In this document: in pieces, positions 46,315-55,000 of the stretch
How the letters are laid out: each line of letters starts with the position of its first letter
Numbering within the stretch: position 1 is the first letter of the stretch
NCBI GenBank assembly: GCA_021827645.1
Contig: JAKAVA010000103.1
Location: 1 to 64,000, forward strand
DNA from: Planctomycetota bacterium
GTDB taxonomy: Bacteria > Planctomycetota > Phycisphaerae > WQYP01
Direction of reading: 5' to 3'
Length of the DNA stretch: 64,000 nt
Position numbers and translations under genes: made by a program
Notes under the pieces: model-generated
What the model was told of the DNA's origin: nothing
Database searches by the model: none
The model's input: only the letters and a program-made list of their open reading frames with translations

Positions 46315-46635
46315 TCACGTAATCGCTTCGAGTGCCGCGAGCATTTCGCCGGCGGCATGATCGTCACCGACGCGTCGGGCGGCGGCAATACCGGATCGGT
46401 ACATCTCACAGGCTCCGGTGCGCTGGTCCATCTTCTCAAGCGTGCGACCACACATGAAGTAGGCAGCGGCGTAGTCGGGGTGTTCCCGGATCAGGAGCTT
46501 GAAGCGTTCCACCGCCTGAGTCGATTGGCCGAGGCGGGCGTATTCCATGGCCACGGCATATTGAATGAATGCATCATGGGGATCCTGCTTGAGCATTTTT
46601 TCCAGTTGATCAAGGCGTGAGGGGGACTGGGTCAT
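46315..46635 (-). CDS. Small tetratricopeptide (TPR) protein
   Basis: A 106-residue protein made of about two and a half TPR helical hairpins (for example AFIQYAVAMEYARLGQSTQAVERFKLL and the following AAYFMCGRTLEKM). TPR proteins bind other proteins. ATG 46635 has AAGGAG seven bases upstream and overlaps the end of the YkgJ gene by 26 bases; a much longer in-frame start is a shadow of that gene. It is the last gene of a three-gene operon. Confidence 0.85.
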   Translation of the reverse strand: MTQSPSRLDQLEKMLKQDPHDAFIQYAVAMEYARLGQSTQAVERFKLLIREHPDYAAAYFMCGRTLEKMDQRTGACEMYRSGIAAARRVGDDHAAGEMLAALEAIT

Positions 46636-47125
46636 TTTCGCTCCTTTGCAACCGGTAATCCCGCAGTGTCGATCTCCATTCCCGATAACTGTACGGCATC
46701 GCAAACCGGGCGTGAAGTTCCAGGATTCGACGGTGAAATTTCTCGTAAAGCTCCGGCTGCCAATCCTGGTTGGCGGGATCGCAGAAATAAATCCGACACC
46801 CCAAAGGCCGCGCTTCACGGGCGGTGCAGAGCCCGTCAATCTGCCAGGGGCAATCGCCTGAAACCGGATATTGCGGCAAGGAAATGGATATCGCGGTTCC
46901 CGCATCCGCTTTTGCCGAGACGGGAATCAGCCCCATCCGCATCGCGAAATATTGCATTTCAAGTGTGCTGACAAAAAGCTGATGCCCCCAGGAATCGAAC
47001 CGACAACATCTGCCGCTTGCATCGCAGCGGGGATTATGCGCGTTGACGACGGCGTCAAGCTCGGCATAAAGCGACACCATGGCATCAAGCGCAGCGGGAT
47101 GCGGACCCGATGAATCAGCCATCAT
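46610..47125 (-). CDS. YkgJ-family cysteine cluster protein
   Basis: About 171 residues. Cysteines are arranged as in the YkgJ (UPF0153) zinc- or iron-binding family: CDASGRCC near the N-terminus, then CPWQIDGLC and GCRIYFC. The role of the family is not established; a metal cluster is likely. ATG 47125 overlaps the end of the DUF2905 gene by 4 bp and is preceded by a GGTGGA. A longer upstream in-frame start falls in the shadow of that gene. Confidence 0.88.
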   Translation of the reverse strand: MMADSSGPHPAALDAMVSLYAELDAVVNAHNPRCDASGRCCRFDSWGHQLFVSTLEMQYFAMRMGLIPVSAKADAGTAISISLPQYPVSGDCPWQIDGLCTAREARPLGCRIYFCDPANQDWQPELYEKFHRRILELHARFAMPYSYREWRSTLRDYRLQRSENDPVPLTP

Positions 47126-47343
47126 CGGCGCATCCACCAGTTGAAAAGCCAGATGATGAGCGTCGCCAGAGCCGAGAGAACCAGACAACTCACGACAGGG
47201 AAGAACAACGAGAACCGTCTGCGGCGAATGATGATATCGCCGGGAAGTCCGTGAAATCCAAATCGAATCGCCAGCCAGGCGGCTCCGGCGCCGAGGATGA
47301 AGATGATGCCGATGAGAAAAAGCCATTTCGGTAAATCAGCCAT
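47122..47343 (-). CDS. DUF2905 membrane protein
   Basis: A 73-residue protein with two membrane helices (about residues 5-26 and 46-68). The conserved loop GLPGDIIIRRRRFSLFFP between them is the hallmark of DUF2905. The function is unknown. ATG 47343 lies nine bases after a TATACT and no ribosome binding site is seen, so the message may be leaderless. It is the first gene of the DUF2905-YkgJ-TPR operon. Confidence 0.88.
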   Translation of the reverse strand: MADLPKWLFLIGIIFILGAGAAWLAIRFGFHGLPGDIIIRRRRFSLFFPVVSCLVLSALATLIIWLFNWWMRR

Positions 47344-47352
47344 ACAATATAA

Positions 47353-47380
47353 AGTATAGTGCGGTTGCGGCATGAGCCAA
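47353..47380 (-). promoter_or_regulatory. Sigma-70-like promoter of the DUF2905 operon
   Basis: On the minus strand, TTGGCT (47380-47375) is a fair -35 box, separated by 16 bases from TATACT (47358-47353). The ATG follows after nine bases, so transcription should begin on or next to the start codon. This is the best-supported leaderless promoter in the window. Confidence 0.6.
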
Positions 47381-47402
47381 ACGCGGGCGGAATTTGGAGT
47401 TG

Positions 47403-47672
47403 ATGATGAATCGCCATGATGCAACAGAGCCGACGGATGCAGCGGTTGAACCTTTAAGTGGGGGAAGAGTGCTCGAACTTTATTTTCTTAAGGCACGTGC
47501 AGCAAGCCTCGATATCGCGGCGATGCTCGATCGCCTGTCCCGTGCGGAGCAGTCGCTCGGGCCGGTGAATGACGAGCGAAAAGTGCGGCTCAAATCGGCG
47601 CTCCATGTTCTGGCTGACGAGGCCGGTGATAAGGCGCGCCGCATTCAGGAAATATTCAGCATTAAAGGGTGA
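47403..47672 (+). CDS. Small helical hypothetical protein before the TatD-family gene
   Basis: About 90 residues, mostly alpha-helical by composition (long stretches of Ala, Leu, Arg and Glu) with no membrane segment and no motif I recognise. GGAG lies just before two adjacent ATG codons at 47403 and 47406. It ends three bases before the TatD-family ATG, so the two genes form an operon and may work together. It is divergent from the DUF2905 operon. Confidence 0.7.
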   Translation: MMNRHDATEPTDAAVEPLSGGRVLELYFLKARAASLDIAAMLDRLSRAEQSLGPVNDERKVRLKSALHVLADEAGDKARRIQEIFSIKG

Positions 47673-47674
47673 CG

Positions 47675-48529
47675 ATGTTTTTTATCGATCCGCATGTCCA
47701 CATGGTGTCGCGAACGACGACCGATTATGAAAATATGGCGATGGCAGGCGTTGTGGCGGTCAGCGAGCCGGCTTTTTGGGCGGGGTTTGATCGCACACCG
47801 TCGGCATTTGCCGATTATTATCGCCAGCTGACGGAATTTGAACCGCTTCGGGCCGCACAGTTCGGTATTTCCCATTACTGCTGGATATGCCTCAATCCGA
47901 AAGAGGCGGAGGATTCAGGCAAAGCCCGCGAGGTACTGAGCCTGATTCCGCAATATCTTAGTCGTCCCAATGTGCTGGGGGTTGGTGAAATCGGACTCCA
48001 CAAAAACACCCCCAATGAAATGGACATTTTCCGCCGTCATGTCCAGCTTGCCATCGACACAGGCTCCGCAGGACGCCATCGCCTGATCCTCATTCATACA
48101 CCGCATCTGGAGGACAAATTGCGTGGCACTCGGTTGATCATCGATATGCTGAAGGAATTTGGATCTGCGATTGATCCGTCGCGCGTGCTGATTGATCACT
48201 GCGAAGAACATACCATCCGAATGGTGAAGGATGCGGGGTTCTGGGCCGGGATGACGGTGTATCCCACGACCAAAGCCACACCGGAGCGGGCAGTGGATAT
48301 GATTGAGGTGTACGGTTCAGAGCGTGTATGCATCAACGCGGCTGCCGACTGGGGCATCAGCGACCCATTGTGGGTCCATCGCACGATGCTCGAAGCGCGG
48401 CGTCGGGGGCATAAACTCCGCACGCTGATGAAAATTTTCCATAACAATCCGGCGACATTTTTCGGCGGTCACCTTGGATTTGCAATCCGGCCGATGGATG
48501 TCGTCCATCGCGACCTGAATACCGACTGA
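47675..48529 (+). CDS. TatD-family metal-dependent hydrolase
   Basis: About 284 residues with an amidohydrolase-type TIM barrel. Metal ligands are visible in order: His7 and His9 (DPHVHM), Glu in GVGEIGLHK, His in LIHTPHLED, His in IDHCEE and Asp in AAADWG. TatD proteins are metal-dependent nucleases or hydrolases; this one belongs to a divergent branch and its substrate is unknown. ATG 47675 is preferred to a GTG at 47669 that overlaps the previous stop. Confidence 0.88.
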   Translation: MFFIDPHVHMVSRTTTDYENMAMAGVVAVSEPAFWAGFDRTPSAFADYYRQLTEFEPLRAAQFGISHYCWICLNPKEAEDSGKAREVLSLIPQYLSRPNVLGVGEIGLHKNTPNEMDIFRRHVQLAIDTGSAGRHRLILIHTPHLEDKLRGTRLIIDMLKEFGSAIDPSRVLIDHCEEHTIRMVKDAGFWAGMTVYPTTKATPERAVDMIEVYGSERVCINAAADWGISDPLWVHRTMLEARRRGHKLRTLMKIFHNNPATFFGGHLGFAIRPMDVVHRDLNTD

Positions 48530-48537
48530 CGGCGAGA

Positions 48538-49470
48538 TCAGGTCCAGACCGAGAGCGCGATTTTTCCAAACCCTCCGCCCTGTTCCAACAGCCGATGCGC
48601 GTCGGCGATTTCCTCCATGCGGAACACCTTATTGATGACCGGCTTGATGAGATTTCGCTCAATGAGATTCGAGAGCGATTCCAGCACGCGGCGATCACGC
48701 CGGAGAAATGAATAATGGAGTGTGATATTTTTCCGGTATCCCAAGGCGAGTTCGCCCGACGGATTTACGATCGTCACGATCTGCCCCATCGGCCGCACCA
48801 AATCCATGCAGCGGGCAACCCAGTCAAAGCCCGCGCAATCCAGCACGATATCCACGCCGTGGGGATGCTCTTCTTTGACGATAGCGATGACATCTTCCTG
48901 ATTGCGGTCGATAACCCGGTCGGCTCCAAAGGAACGGGCCAATGCCATATTCGGTCCGGAACAGACGGCGATGACGTACGCCCCTGCGCGATGCGCAAGC
49001 TGCGTGGCGATCGATCCGACGCCACCGGTACTGTTGATGATCAGCACTGTCTGGCCCAGACGTAAATTTGCCCGTTCAAATAGTGCCCCATAGGCGGTCA
49101 TGCCCGCCAGTGGTACCGCGCCGGCCTCCAACCACGAGAGCGACGGCGGCTTGTGAGCGACAATATCAGCGTTGACGACGTTGAACTCCGCATTACCGCC
49201 CGGCAATCCGAAGTCGGGGGAATAATACACGTCGTCGGCGGGGTGAAAATCTGTCACTCCCGCTCCGACTTTCTCCACTTTTCCGGCGACATCAAATCCC
49301 AGCACGCTTCCTGGCCCGTATCCAAAATTGCCTGTTTTCCTGAGCTTGATGTCAATGGGATTGACGCTGCCGGCCAGTACCCTGACCAGCAACTGATTGG
49401 GACCGATGGAAGGCACCGGCAGTTCGCCCGGTTTAAAATTTTCAGGCCCGCCGTTGGCGGTCAAAATCAT
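48538..49470 (-). CDS. NADP-dependent quinone oxidoreductase-like alcohol dehydrogenase
   Basis: A zinc-free medium-chain dehydrogenase of about 310 residues. The GroES-like N-terminal part has GSVNPIDIKLR. The nucleotide-binding part has STGGVGSIATQLAHRAGA. The zinc ligands of true alcohol dehydrogenases are absent, which fits quinone oxidoreductases. The first ATG is at 49470, but the family usually begins with M-K-A. Here an ATT-AAA-GCC lies just upstream at 49479-49471, with GGAG eight bases before the ATT, so translation may start at ATT. It ends nine bases from the TatD-family gene. Confidence 0.9.
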   Translation of the reverse strand: MILTANGGPENFKPGELPVPSIGPNQLLVRVLAGSVNPIDIKLRKTGNFGYGPGSVLGFDVAGKVEKVGAGVTDFHPADDVYYSPDFGLPGGNAEFNVVNADIVAHKPPSLSWLEAGAVPLAGMTAYGALFERANLRLGQTVLIINSTGGVGSIATQLAHRAGAYVIAVCSGPNMALARSFGADRVIDRNQEDVIAIVKEEHPHGVDIVLDCAGFDWVARCMDLVRPMGQIVTIVNPSGELALGYRKNITLHYSFLRRDRRVLESLSNLIERNLIKPVINKVFRMEEIADAHRLLEQGGGFGKIALSVWT

Positions 49471-49496
49471 GGCTTTAATTGGAAACTCTCCTGAAT

Positions 49497-49521
49497 AAAA
49501 AAGGCCGGGGAATTCCCGGCC
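49497..49521 (-). terminator. Intrinsic terminator of the Fe-S carrier gene
   Basis: A perfect seven-base stem (GGCCGGG with CCCGGCC, loop of five) is followed on the minus strand by six T. It lies 29 bases after the stop of the A-type carrier gene. Its T-tract runs almost into the ribosome binding site of the quinone oxidoreductase gene. Confidence 0.9.
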
Positions 49522-49549
49522 TTGGCAAATTCAATCATGCAGCACGTTT

Positions 49550-49879
49550 TCAAGCGCTGAAGGATGACCCGCACCCGCAGGTGTGGGTAGCATTGGGATT
49601 CTTAAACACGAATCCGCGCCCCATCACCTCGTCTTTGAAATCGATTTCCGTTCCGTCGAGATAGAGGTAGCTTTTACGATCTGCTACGACCTTAATGCCA
49701 TGGCATTCCATGACCTCGTCGGTCTCACCCTGATCATCCGTGAGATCAAGGACATAGCTGAAGCCGGAGCATCCTCCCCCTTTGACTCCCACACGAAGAG
49801 CGACCGATTCGCCCAAGCCCTGCTCTTTTATAATGTTGCGAATTTCGCGTGCTGCTGTTTCCGTAAGCAATATCGACAT
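49550..49879 (-). CDS. erpA: A-type iron-sulfur carrier protein (IscA/ErpA)
   Basis: A 109-residue protein that carries and inserts Fe-S clusters. The three cluster-binding cysteines are Cys37 in GGGCSGF and Cys101 and Cys103 in CGCGSSF. ATG 49879 has AAAGGAG eight bases upstream; a longer in-frame start at 50023 adds an unlikely tail. It is a single-gene transcript with its own extended -10 promoter and terminator. IscA, ErpA and SufA cannot be told apart on sequence alone. Confidence 0.94.
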   Translation of the reverse strand: MSILLTETAAREIRNIIKEQGLGESVALRVGVKGGGCSGFSYVLDLTDDQGETDEVMECHGIKVVADRKSYLYLDGTEIDFKDEVMGRGFVFKNPNATHTCGCGSSFSA

Positions 49880-49907
49880 AGATAAACTCCTTTCACAAAC
49901 CTTAGGA

Positions 49908-49916
49908 ATTATAGCA
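49908..49916 (-). promoter_or_regulatory. Extended -10 promoter of the Fe-S carrier gene
   Basis: TGCTATAAT on the minus strand lies 29 bases before the ATG, the same extended -10 box as before the DUF255 gene. The short leader contains the strong ribosome binding site. Confidence 0.55.
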
Positions 49917-50049
49917 TTTCCCGTCTGAAAGTGAAATTCAACGAATCCCTCGGTTGGCAAGGATTTCGCAGATATCCGTCCGATAGAGTGAGATTGACGC
50001 CGATCAACTCTGGGACACTCCACCGGGGAGATTAAACCGTGCTGCGGAT

Positions 50050-50814
50050 TCAGGGATTCCGTGCAACCGTTGGTCCCGCGTTTCGGCTCCAGATCGGTTT
50101 GATCTGAGCAAATGACGTGAGAATGATGCCGCTCTCGTCAATCACTTTGCGCACTTCTGGGGAGCAGAGGGCTTCAACTTCTGCCGGACGGACGGCGCAA
50201 TACTCACTGTCCAATGCCAGGTCCAGCCCGGGATGGACGCCAAATTCCGTTATGCCGACGGGAATCTGCTTGATAGCGCCAATCAAATTGGCGGAAGAGA
50301 CAAAATCAGGCCGCGGCGTCATATTTTCGTCCGCACCGAAAAAAACTCCACGATATTGCACCGCCGGATGGCAGGATCGCAATGGGATTTCCAATGCCTC
50401 GGCCACAGAGCGAAATATCGGCAGGATTTCAGCATTCATATGCATATGCTGATGGGAGTCAAGATGCGTGGGCGGACGGCCCATCAATTCTGTGAACATG
50501 TTCAGTTGTCGGTGAAGTTCTTTTCCAACTGAAGCAGCATCCCGGATATCCACCGCCGTATGGACAGATCGCCACTGGTTACCGGCGAAATTCCACTCGC
50601 CGAGTTCCACATGGAGGCCCACGCTTAAAAGGGGATTTTCCGCAGCATACTCTGCGGCTTGACGGGCAGCGGTCCGTAAAACCATGAGGCTGGCACTGGT
50701 GACCACGCCATGACGGTGGGCACGAAGGATGCCTTGATTGGTTCCACTGCTGATTCCGAAATCATCGGCGTTGACGATCAGATAACGGAGGGAAGTTTGC
50801 AGGCGGGTGTGCAT
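50050..50814 (-). CDS. ChbG/HpnK (YdjC) family carbohydrate deacetylase
   Basis: A 254-residue metal-dependent deacetylase. The family motifs are present: NADDFG at 15-20, HLDSHQHMH in the middle and FGVHPG further on. Relatives remove the N-acetyl group from chito-oligosaccharides or act in hopanoid glycolipid synthesis. The N-terminus overlaps the end of the glycosyltransferase gene by 37 bases, so it is the last gene of the glycan operon and probably deacetylates its sugar product. Confidence 0.92.
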   Translation of the reverse strand: MHTRLQTSLRYLIVNADDFGISSGTNQGILRAHRHGVVTSASLMVLRTAARQAAEYAAENPLLSVGLHVELGEWNFAGNQWRSVHTAVDIRDAASVGKELHRQLNMFTELMGRPPTHLDSHQHMHMNAEILPIFRSVAEALEIPLRSCHPAVQYRGVFFGADENMTPRPDFVSSANLIGAIKQIPVGITEFGVHPGLDLALDSEYCAVRPAEVEALCSPEVRKVIDESGIILTSFAQIKPIWSRNAGPTVARNP

Positions 50815-51977
50815 CCGATGGTATCCATTATTTTTCGCAGGACTTTTTCAGCATCCAGATATTCTTCGGCTAAATCACGCGCCGCCCGGCAGTGGCCATC
50901 ATAATCGGACTCAATGGCATCAAGGGCGGCAAGAATATCATCCATGGTGGAAAAAGCAAAGAGCCCACGCCCTGTCGGCAGGCTTACGCCGAACGCGGTG
51001 TCCTGATTGATCACGGGCCGTCCGGCCGCCAGATAGCAGGCACTGCGATCACTGAACCATCCGCTCCGCAGGCGGATGTTCTGATCTTTGGCGACAGTAA
51101 ATTCGCCACGCGCAGAACGAATAAAATCGCGGTATCGGTTCATGTCCGCTGAAATGTGCACCGGGTCGGAAAGGTGCCAGCCGTGAGCGATAAGCCGCGC
51201 GGCAGAGGCTGGATCGGGGTTGGAGGCGAGTTCGAAACCGAGCGGCCTGGCCTGGGGCAAATCAATGAATTTTTCAAATTCCCGATCTTTTGACCAGTAA
51301 TACATCTCACCGCCGAATTCAATATCCTTGCCTTTGTTTTTCCATGTGGCGATGGTGTTGTAGCGGCTTCCGCTCGTCGGTGGAAGGGGTTGCCAGAGGT
51401 TGAGCACAACGGGTTGGCGGGTTGGACGCCATTGAAAATGCTCCACCGGTAAGCCGCAATCAGGCCGCCCCAGGTTTTCGCCGAAGGAGAAATGATGGGT
51501 ATGCTGCTGCAGTGTGCGGATGACACTTCGATTACCCTTATGAACCTGAATTTGCGATTCGACCGGATCAGTTTCCAGATAGGCCCTTACCGGCACACGC
51601 AGGTGCTCTTCATATAGTTCCTGGGCGCCCGTTACGTTGAGAAGTATGTCGGCGCTGGTGTAAAGCTCCTCAAGCTGCGATGGGGTCAAGCCGTAGCACT
51701 TCCCATGCTCGTAACGTCCACGAAACGCCCATCGATTTTGAAATCCGTACGCGTGCAGAATGGGGGCGACACGATCAATGTTGCTTTGGGCATCGGGTGT
51801 TGAATCGCCAAGTTGCGGGCTGTAGGGCCAGCGGGCGGAATCTTCAATGTAATAGGGGTCGTATCCCAGCTTGCGCAGACCGATGAGATAATGCAGAAAC
51901 TGAAAGGTAACGCCCGCCAATGGATACCAGAAAAGAATTCCGCTGACGATAACTCGAGGTTTGGTACTTTCGGTCAT
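50778..51977 (-). CDS. Glycosyltransferase, GT-B-like fold
   Basis: A 399-residue protein, probably a GT-B glycosyltransferase. The N-terminus (GILFWYPLAGVTFQFLHYLIGLRKLG) has the glycine-rich loop and first Rossmann strand. The second half has the DRSACYLAAGRPVINQDTAFG stretch, like the nucleotide-sugar loop of GT1/GT4 enzymes. I cannot predict donor or acceptor. ATG 51977 has GAGGTG five bases upstream. It lies between an acyltransferase and the ChbG deacetylase in a tight operon. Confidence 0.78.
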   Translation of the reverse strand: MTESTKPRVIVSGILFWYPLAGVTFQFLHYLIGLRKLGYDPYYIEDSARWPYSPQLGDSTPDAQSNIDRVAPILHAYGFQNRWAFRGRYEHGKCYGLTPSQLEELYTSADILLNVTGAQELYEEHLRVPVRAYLETDPVESQIQVHKGNRSVIRTLQQHTHHFSFGENLGRPDCGLPVEHFQWRPTRQPVVLNLWQPLPPTSGSRYNTIATWKNKGKDIEFGGEMYYWSKDREFEKFIDLPQARPLGFELASNPDPASAARLIAHGWHLSDPVHISADMNRYRDFIRSARGEFTVAKDQNIRLRSGWFSDRSACYLAAGRPVINQDTAFGVSLPTGRGLFAFSTMDDILAALDAIESDYDGHCRAARDLAEEYLDAEKVLRKIMDTIGCTPACKLPSVI

Positions 51978-51981
51978 GTAA

Positions 51982-52572
51982 TCACCTCTCATTGCCGAGG
52001 GTCCGGATGATCCGGGCTGGGTTTCCCGCCGCCAAGCTATTCGGCGGGATGTCGGTGTCCACCACCGATCGGGCACCTATGACGCTGCCGGCGCCGATCC
52101 GCACACCCGGCAGGATGCAGCAGTCAAAGCTAATCCACACATTGTCTTCGATAATGACCTGGCGGGGCGCATCGGCGGAATCATGGCACCTCAGAACATC
52201 AGGATCACGTGAATAGGCAAAGCTTTTAAGTTGCTCGCGGCGCGTTGCGGCATCGCGGGAAGCGCGATACGTATCCATGATGACAACATTCCACGAAATC
52301 AACCCTTGAGAGCCAATCGATACGTGCGCATCGGCGATCACCCAAAGGCCGTTAAGAAGCGTCCATGAGCCGACATGCAATTCGGCATCGGGGCCAAGAT
52401 CAAACATGCAGCCCGCGTAGGCGGAACTGTGATCGCCGAAGGTTGCGGCCGTGGGCCGTCGACTGCGGAAACGGGAAAAGCTCGATGCGGTTTCAATGTG
52501 GACCCCCTCGCCGAGAACGACATTGTTTGGAATGGCGCCGGGGAACCAATCGCCGGGGATCATTCTGGTCAC
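51982..52572 (-). CDS. Hexapeptide-repeat acyltransferase (first of two)
   Basis: About 196 residues of a left-handed beta-helix acyltransferase. The C-terminal half has the hexapeptide pattern (DNVWISFDCCILPGVRIGAGSVIGARSVV) ending in the typical AAGNPARIIRTLG. Such enzymes O-acetylate sugars. GTG 52572 fits best, because GGAG lies eight bases upstream and the GTG overlaps the stop of the previous gene by 4 bp. An internal ATG at 52563 is an alternative. Confidence 0.88.
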   Translation of the reverse strand: MTRMIPGDWFPGAIPNNVVLGEGVHIETASSFSRFRSRRPTAATFGDHSSAYAGCMFDLGPDAELHVGSWTLLNGLWVIADAHVSIGSQGLISWNVVIMDTYRASRDAATRREQLKSFAYSRDPDVLRCHDSADAPRQVIIEDNVWISFDCCILPGVRIGAGSVIGARSVVDTDIPPNSLAAGNPARIIRTLGNER

Positions 52573-53138
52573 TGAGGTCGCTCCAGGATGCGAGCGGGAT
52601 TGCCGCCGGCGAACCCGCCCGCCGGTACGTCGCGCGTTACCATGCTGCCAGGCGCGATCCATGCTCCTCGACCGATGTGAACCCCCTTGAGTATGACGCA
52701 GGCCGGGCCGATCCACACATCATCTTCAATGACGACCGCTTCGGCCGCTACTGCGGGCCGAGAAATATTTTTGTTCCCCGGCGAACAGGCAACGGCATCC
52801 GCTATTCGCTTCGCCGGATCGAGCGGGTGAAAATCCGAATCGGCGATGACGGTGTTGAATCCGATCAACACATAACTGCCGATGGATATGCGACATTCGC
52901 TCATGATGACCGCGGCCGTGAAGCAGCAATAATTGCCGATCGACACGCGGGCGCCGGGGGCGATTGAAAACTGAACGCCGTCAAGGGTTGAATATGATCC
53001 GATCACCAGCGCATCGGGTTCCGTTGAGCGGATGCGCCGAAAAGCATGAAGACCGTTGATGCGGACACCGGTACCGGCATTTACGTTTGGGGGCAACGTT
53101 CCGCTGTCCCAAATGGCCTGAACCTGTGAATCGGTCAT
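52569..53138 (-). CDS. Hexapeptide-repeat acyltransferase (second of two)
   Basis: A 189-residue left-handed beta-helix acyltransferase (WbbJ/maltose O-acetyltransferase type). The repeats include IEDDVWIGPACVILKGVHIGRGAWIAPGSMV, ending in FAGGNPARIL. It is related to the neighbouring acyltransferase, so the pair probably arose by duplication. The ATG overlaps the ABC exporter stop by 4 bp, and its own stop overlaps the next GTG by 4 bp. Likely to acetylate the glycan made by this operon. Confidence 0.9.
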   Translation of the reverse strand: MTDSQVQAIWDSGTLPPNVNAGTGVRINGLHAFRRIRSTEPDALVIGSYSTLDGVQFSIAPGARVSIGNYCCFTAAVIMSECRISIGSYVLIGFNTVIADSDFHPLDPAKRIADAVACSPGNKNISRPAVAAEAVVIEDDVWIGPACVILKGVHIGRGAWIAPGSMVTRDVPAGGFAGGNPARILERPQ

Positions 53139-55000
53139 ACGGCTCCGGAGAATGGATGGCCTTGCGTTCGCAAACGGTGAAGCTTTTGATACAAGCCATG
53201 CGATTCGACAAGTTCTTCATGGCGGCCGCACTCCACGATGCGCCCTTGATCTAAGACGGCAATACAATCCACGAATTCCACGGTGTGAAGCTGGTGGGAG
53301 ATGATGATGGTGGTGCGACCGAACATGAGTCTACGCAGTGCCGCAAGCAAATCCGCTTCGGTTTGCGCGTCAAGCCCGGTGGTCGGTTCGTCGAGAATAA
53401 TGATCTGAGCATCCTTGAGGAATGCACGGGCCAGCGAAAGGCGCTGGCGCTGGCCGCCCGAGAGCATGACGCCCCGCTCGCCAATGGAGGTATCCATACC
53501 GCGTGGCAAACGTTCAATAAAATCCAAAGCACCGGCGGCTTTGGCGGCGGCGCGGATTTCATCCATATCCGCGTGCGGGTTGGAATAGGCGATGTTTTCG
53601 CCGATAGTCACATCGAAAAGAACGGGATCCTGCGGCACAATGGCGATCTGCCGACGAAGCGACTCCAATTTCAGGCTGCGGATGTCGGCGCCGTCAAGGA
53701 GCACCTGTCCGGCGGTGGGGTCGTAAAACCGCGGCAGCAGGCCCACCAGCGTGGTTTTGCCGGCCCCGGAAGGGCCAACGAGCGCCAATGAAGTGCCGGT
53801 GGGGATTTTCAGATTAATATCGTGCAGCACGGGACGCCCGGTCGGATATGAAAAATCAACCTGCCGAAATTCAATATCGCCGACCGCCGGTGCGGTGAGT
53901 TGCCGTGCATTGGGACCGTCACCGGGATTTGGCCTACGATCAAGAATTTCAAAGACTCTCTGAGCGCCAGCTGCCGCTCCCTGCAGAGATGACGCAGTCT
54001 GGGCGAGGCTCTCGAGCGGCTTAAAGAGCAGGGCGATGTAACCGACCATGAGGACAACATCACCGGGCGAAAGGCGGCCGCTGATCACCTGCCTTGCGGT
54101 GAGCCAGATGACCGCAACGGTGCCCAGGGCAAAAAGCACGCCGACGACACTCTGGCCCGCTGTTTGAAGCAGCGTGAGGCGGAGGTTAAATTTAAGACTC
54201 TCGGCCGCCTGGCGGGCAAAGCGATCTGCCTCATGCTTTTCGCGACCAAAGGCTTGCACGGTGCGAATCCCTCCCAGTGTCTGCTCTGCCCGGGTGCTGA
54301 CCGAACTTTCATTTTCATGAACGCGGAGCGATAACTCGGTCGTGGGTTTTTCAATTCGACGCAGGAACAGCACCAGCAGAACGCCGACCGCAAAGGTCAC
54401 TGCGCCGAGCATCCACTGCTGGCCGATCATCACTGCTGCGATTCCTGCGAGCGTTACCATAGCCGTGAGTCCGGGGATCAGTCCTTCATTGAAAATCGCC
54501 TGGATCGCATAGGTGTCCCAGGTGACGCGATAGAGGGAATCTCCAACGGTGGTGGAATCATGAAACGCCGGTGAGAGGCTTTGAAGGTGCTCAAAGACCC
54601 GGCATCGAAGGCGGAACACCATCCGCAGGCCGACGGCAATGAGAAGCCAGGTGCTCAGCACGGTAATTCCAGCGGCGATGAGACTTATCAGCAGGAGTGC
54701 GGCGCAGAGCACCGTGATTTCTCCCAACGGCCCGTGGACGGCCGGGATTATGATTCCAACTTCACGGGCTGCCGCGTGAACGAACGATGGCACATGCCCG
54801 GTTGAAACAATATTAACAATATATTTCATCGGCCAGGGTTGGAGCAGACTCATACCCGTGCCAAGCAGCATCAGTCCCGCTCCCAGTGCAGCAGTTCCCC
54901 AATGGCCCTGCATACAGGCACCCAGAAGGCGGCCGGTCACCACCAAAGCCCGGGGACGGGCCTTCTTATTGCCATTGGATGTTTCTTCAGCGGCAGTCAC
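53135..55000 (-). CDS. ABC exporter, fused membrane and ATPase domains (MsbA-like)
   Basis: A 621-residue ABC half-transporter. The membrane part has about six helices in residues 35-330. The ATPase part has Walker A GPSGAGKT at 409-416, the signature LSGGQ at 513-517, Walker B IILDEPT at 534-540 and a switch His further on. It resembles lipid and glycolipid exporters. In this operon it probably flips a lipid-linked sugar. GTG 55000 overlaps the stop of the preceding gene by 4 bp. Confidence 0.94.
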   Translation of the reverse strand: MTAAEETSNGNKKARPRALVVTGRLLGACMQGHWGTAALGAGLMLLGTGMSLLQPWPMKYIVNIVSTGHVPSFVHAAAREVGIIIPAVHGPLGEITVLCAALLLISLIAAGITVLSTWLLIAVGLRMVFRLRCRVFEHLQSLSPAFHDSTTVGDSLYRVTWDTYAIQAIFNEGLIPGLTAMVTLAGIAAVMIGQQWMLGAVTFAVGVLLVLFLRRIEKPTTELSLRVHENESSVSTRAEQTLGGIRTVQAFGREKHEADRFARQAAESLKFNLRLTLLQTAGQSVVGVLFALGTVAVIWLTARQVISGRLSPGDVVLMVGYIALLFKPLESLAQTASSLQGAAAGAQRVFEILDRRPNPGDGPNARQLTAPAVGDIEFRQVDFSYPTGRPVLHDINLKIPTGTSLALVGPSGAGKTTLVGLLPRFYDPTAGQVLLDGADIRSLKLESLRRQIAIVPQDPVLFDVTIGENIAYSNPHADMDEIRAAAKAAGALDFIERLPRGMDTSIGERGVMLSGGQRQRLSLARAFLKDAQIIILDEPTTGLDAQTEADLLAALRRLMFGRTTIIISHQLHTVEFVDCIAVLDQGRIVECGRHEELVESHGLYQKLHRLRTQGHPFSGAV

